Assembly (NCBI GenBank): GCA_001643675.2
Contig: LSRY02000037.1
Location: 124,001-188,000, forward strand
Source: Monocercomonoides exilis
Lineage: Eukaryota; Preaxostyla; Oxymonadida; Polymastigidae
Direction of reading: 5' to 3'
DNA length: 64,000 bases
Position numbers and translations under genes: made by a program. Of the stretch, positions 62,633-64,000 are shown piece by piece. The notes below the pieces were generated by a model. It saw only the letters and a program-made list of their open reading frames with translations, searched no databases and was not told where the DNA came from. Position 1 is the first letter of the stretch, and each line of letters starts with the position of its first letter.

Positions 62633-63902
62633 TAAGTGTTGGGGCTTCTGAAAGACGGTGATGAAAAGCAGAGGAAGGAGAAATGAAGATGAGAGTATTC
62701 TTTGATTGGTATTTGGTGAATGAGTGGTGATGGAGGGTGAAGGATTTGAAGGGATGTGATGGATGATTATTTGGGAGGCAGGAGAATGGAGCCATGGCAG
62801 AATATTGGATGAGATGGAGGAGCCACAGGGGTGGGAAAAGTTTGTTGGGAGCGACTTCTGAGCAGCTGATGTGAAAGAGTGGTTGTTTCTTCCATTTTAT
62901 TTTGTTTTTCAATCTTTTTATTTTTTAATTTTTTAATTTTTTTTATTTTTTTTATTTTTTTTGGAAATTACTCACCTCATGAACTTTTGGAGGCTATGCC
63001 CTATTTTCTGTTAGGTTTCAAATGATCTGTCGATTCTGATATTTTTTTGTATTCGGGATGTTTTCATGAGCCAGCGATTCGGAAATGAATATTGTTGGAT
63101 GAAGAAAATTTTCATGATCAAAGCGTTGAGTGATGATTATCCCAAAATAAAATATATTTTGACACTGTTGAAATGTTTTCAAACACATTAATTGTTGTTT
63201 GCAGCTGGACAGAATTCTACCAAAAATTGAATGATCCAAAATGAAAAATTTCTTGATAGAAAGTGAATATTTATCTGTGAAACATTGTTTCTCAAGGATT
63301 TTTGCAGTTATTTCATCTGAAGTGGTGGAAATATCCTTTTCAAGATTTTGATACATATATTTTATCTATTTCCATCCATCCATTGAAACATGAATGGCGT
63401 TGTGATTTTGCAATAATCTGATAATCTTGAATAATTTTGTTTTAAACCCGAGTTACGAATTGAAATTTATTTGGTAAATTGAGCGAGAGTTTATTTTTTT
63501 TTTTAAATAATTTAATTTAATTTTATAATTTTTGAAATCTTTTGGTTTCAAAAGTGCAGATGATGCCTTAGTCAATAAAAGGGAGAAGATAATTTGTTTT
63601 TCATTTGTTCTAATTTTTGAATAATTATTAGGGTGGTTTTTTTTATCCGGACTTTTTTTTATCCGGACAAAAATTTAAAATTTAAATATCTCAACAAATA
63701 TTCAATATTAATTTCCAGCAATTTGCACAGTTGTATGTTAGCATATATGACATCGATTCATATACAAATTTTTAATTGCAGTGTTGTATTTTTTTTGAAA
63801 TAAATAATTATTATTTTTGAAAATCCGACTTTTGATGAATTTTTCTATTAAAATAAAATGAGTAAGTCATCTTTAATATACACAACTTATTTTTTCCCAT
63901 GA
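62633..63902. other. 3' flank of the 4,011-aa gene, no gene seen
   Basis: The first 260 bp are purine-rich on the plus strand and probably 3' untranslated. A T-rich stretch follows at 62895-62960. At 63629-63630 a TA is followed by GGGTGG and two copies of TTTTTTTATCCGGAC, which looks like a transposon end but has no partner in the window. The frames are short and unconvincing. Confidence 0.45.
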
Positions 63903-64000
63903 TAGGGTTATCATTTAACCCCAACCCATTTTTTTATTCTGACCCAAATGTTTGAAGCGAAAAATTTAGAAAAATTTAAAAAAATACAAAAGAAGAATCA
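63903..64000. mobile_element. Left end of a second pogo-family element, truncated by the window edge
   Basis: TA at 63903-63904 is followed by GGGTTATCATTT and, about 30 bp further, TTTTATTCTGACCCAAA. This is the same order and spacing as in the element starting at 46333, with scattered mismatches between. The rest lies beyond 64000. Confidence 0.65.

Overview
The window comes from an intron-bearing unicellular eukaryote with AT-rich spacers, compact introns (45-247 bp), canonical GT..AG splice sites and the standard genetic code: TAA and TGA end real genes, and no TAA/TAG sits inside the long reading frames. Kilobase-long exons full of poly-Ser, poly-Glu and Arg-Glu runs, together with giant Cys/Gly-rich beta-helix surface proteins, suggest a metamonad protist. 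An oxymonad such as Monocercomonoides is my best guess, but this is inference from style and not from a marker gene.

Layout. 2-15115 (+): one enormous frame, open at the left edge, encoding a PPP-family Ser/Thr phosphatase whose catalytic domain is split by about 1,900 low-complexity residues. 16372-24486 (-): a 2,704-aa beta-helix/transmembrane/pseudokinase receptor-like protein. 24.5-28.7 kb: spacer with one doubtful small gene and two foldback elements. 28763-33328 (+): a two-exon, secreted or surface S41-type protease with a C-terminal membrane anchor. 35228-36614 (-): an eight-exon copine/RGLG-type vWA protein, assembled exon by exon. 37087-37943 (-): a two-exon RSZ-type SR splicing factor. 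38937-39967 (-): a two-exon DcpS scavenger decapping enzyme. 40160-45256 (+): a five-exon coiled-coil/poly-Ser protein sharing a 192-bp divergent promoter with DcpS. 45.4-48.4 kb: a 203-bp TG microsatellite, then a pogo-like transposon with premature stops nested inside a second inverted-repeat element. 48.4-50.6 kb: spacer that looks like decayed coding DNA. 50597-62632 (+): a 4,011-aa paralogue of the receptor at 16-24 kb. The last kilobase holds the start of another pogo-family element that runs off the window.

How the genes relate. The two giant receptors and the anchored protease form a surface-protein theme: beta-helix ectodomains with Cys/Gly motifs, one membrane helix, and an intracellular kinase fold lacking catalytic residues. 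DcpS and the RSZ protein are housekeeping RNA genes, and the copine is a probably myristoylated membrane-signalling protein. Fifteen introns were inferred, twelve of them phase 0. No CRISPR array, rRNA or convincing tRNA gene was seen.
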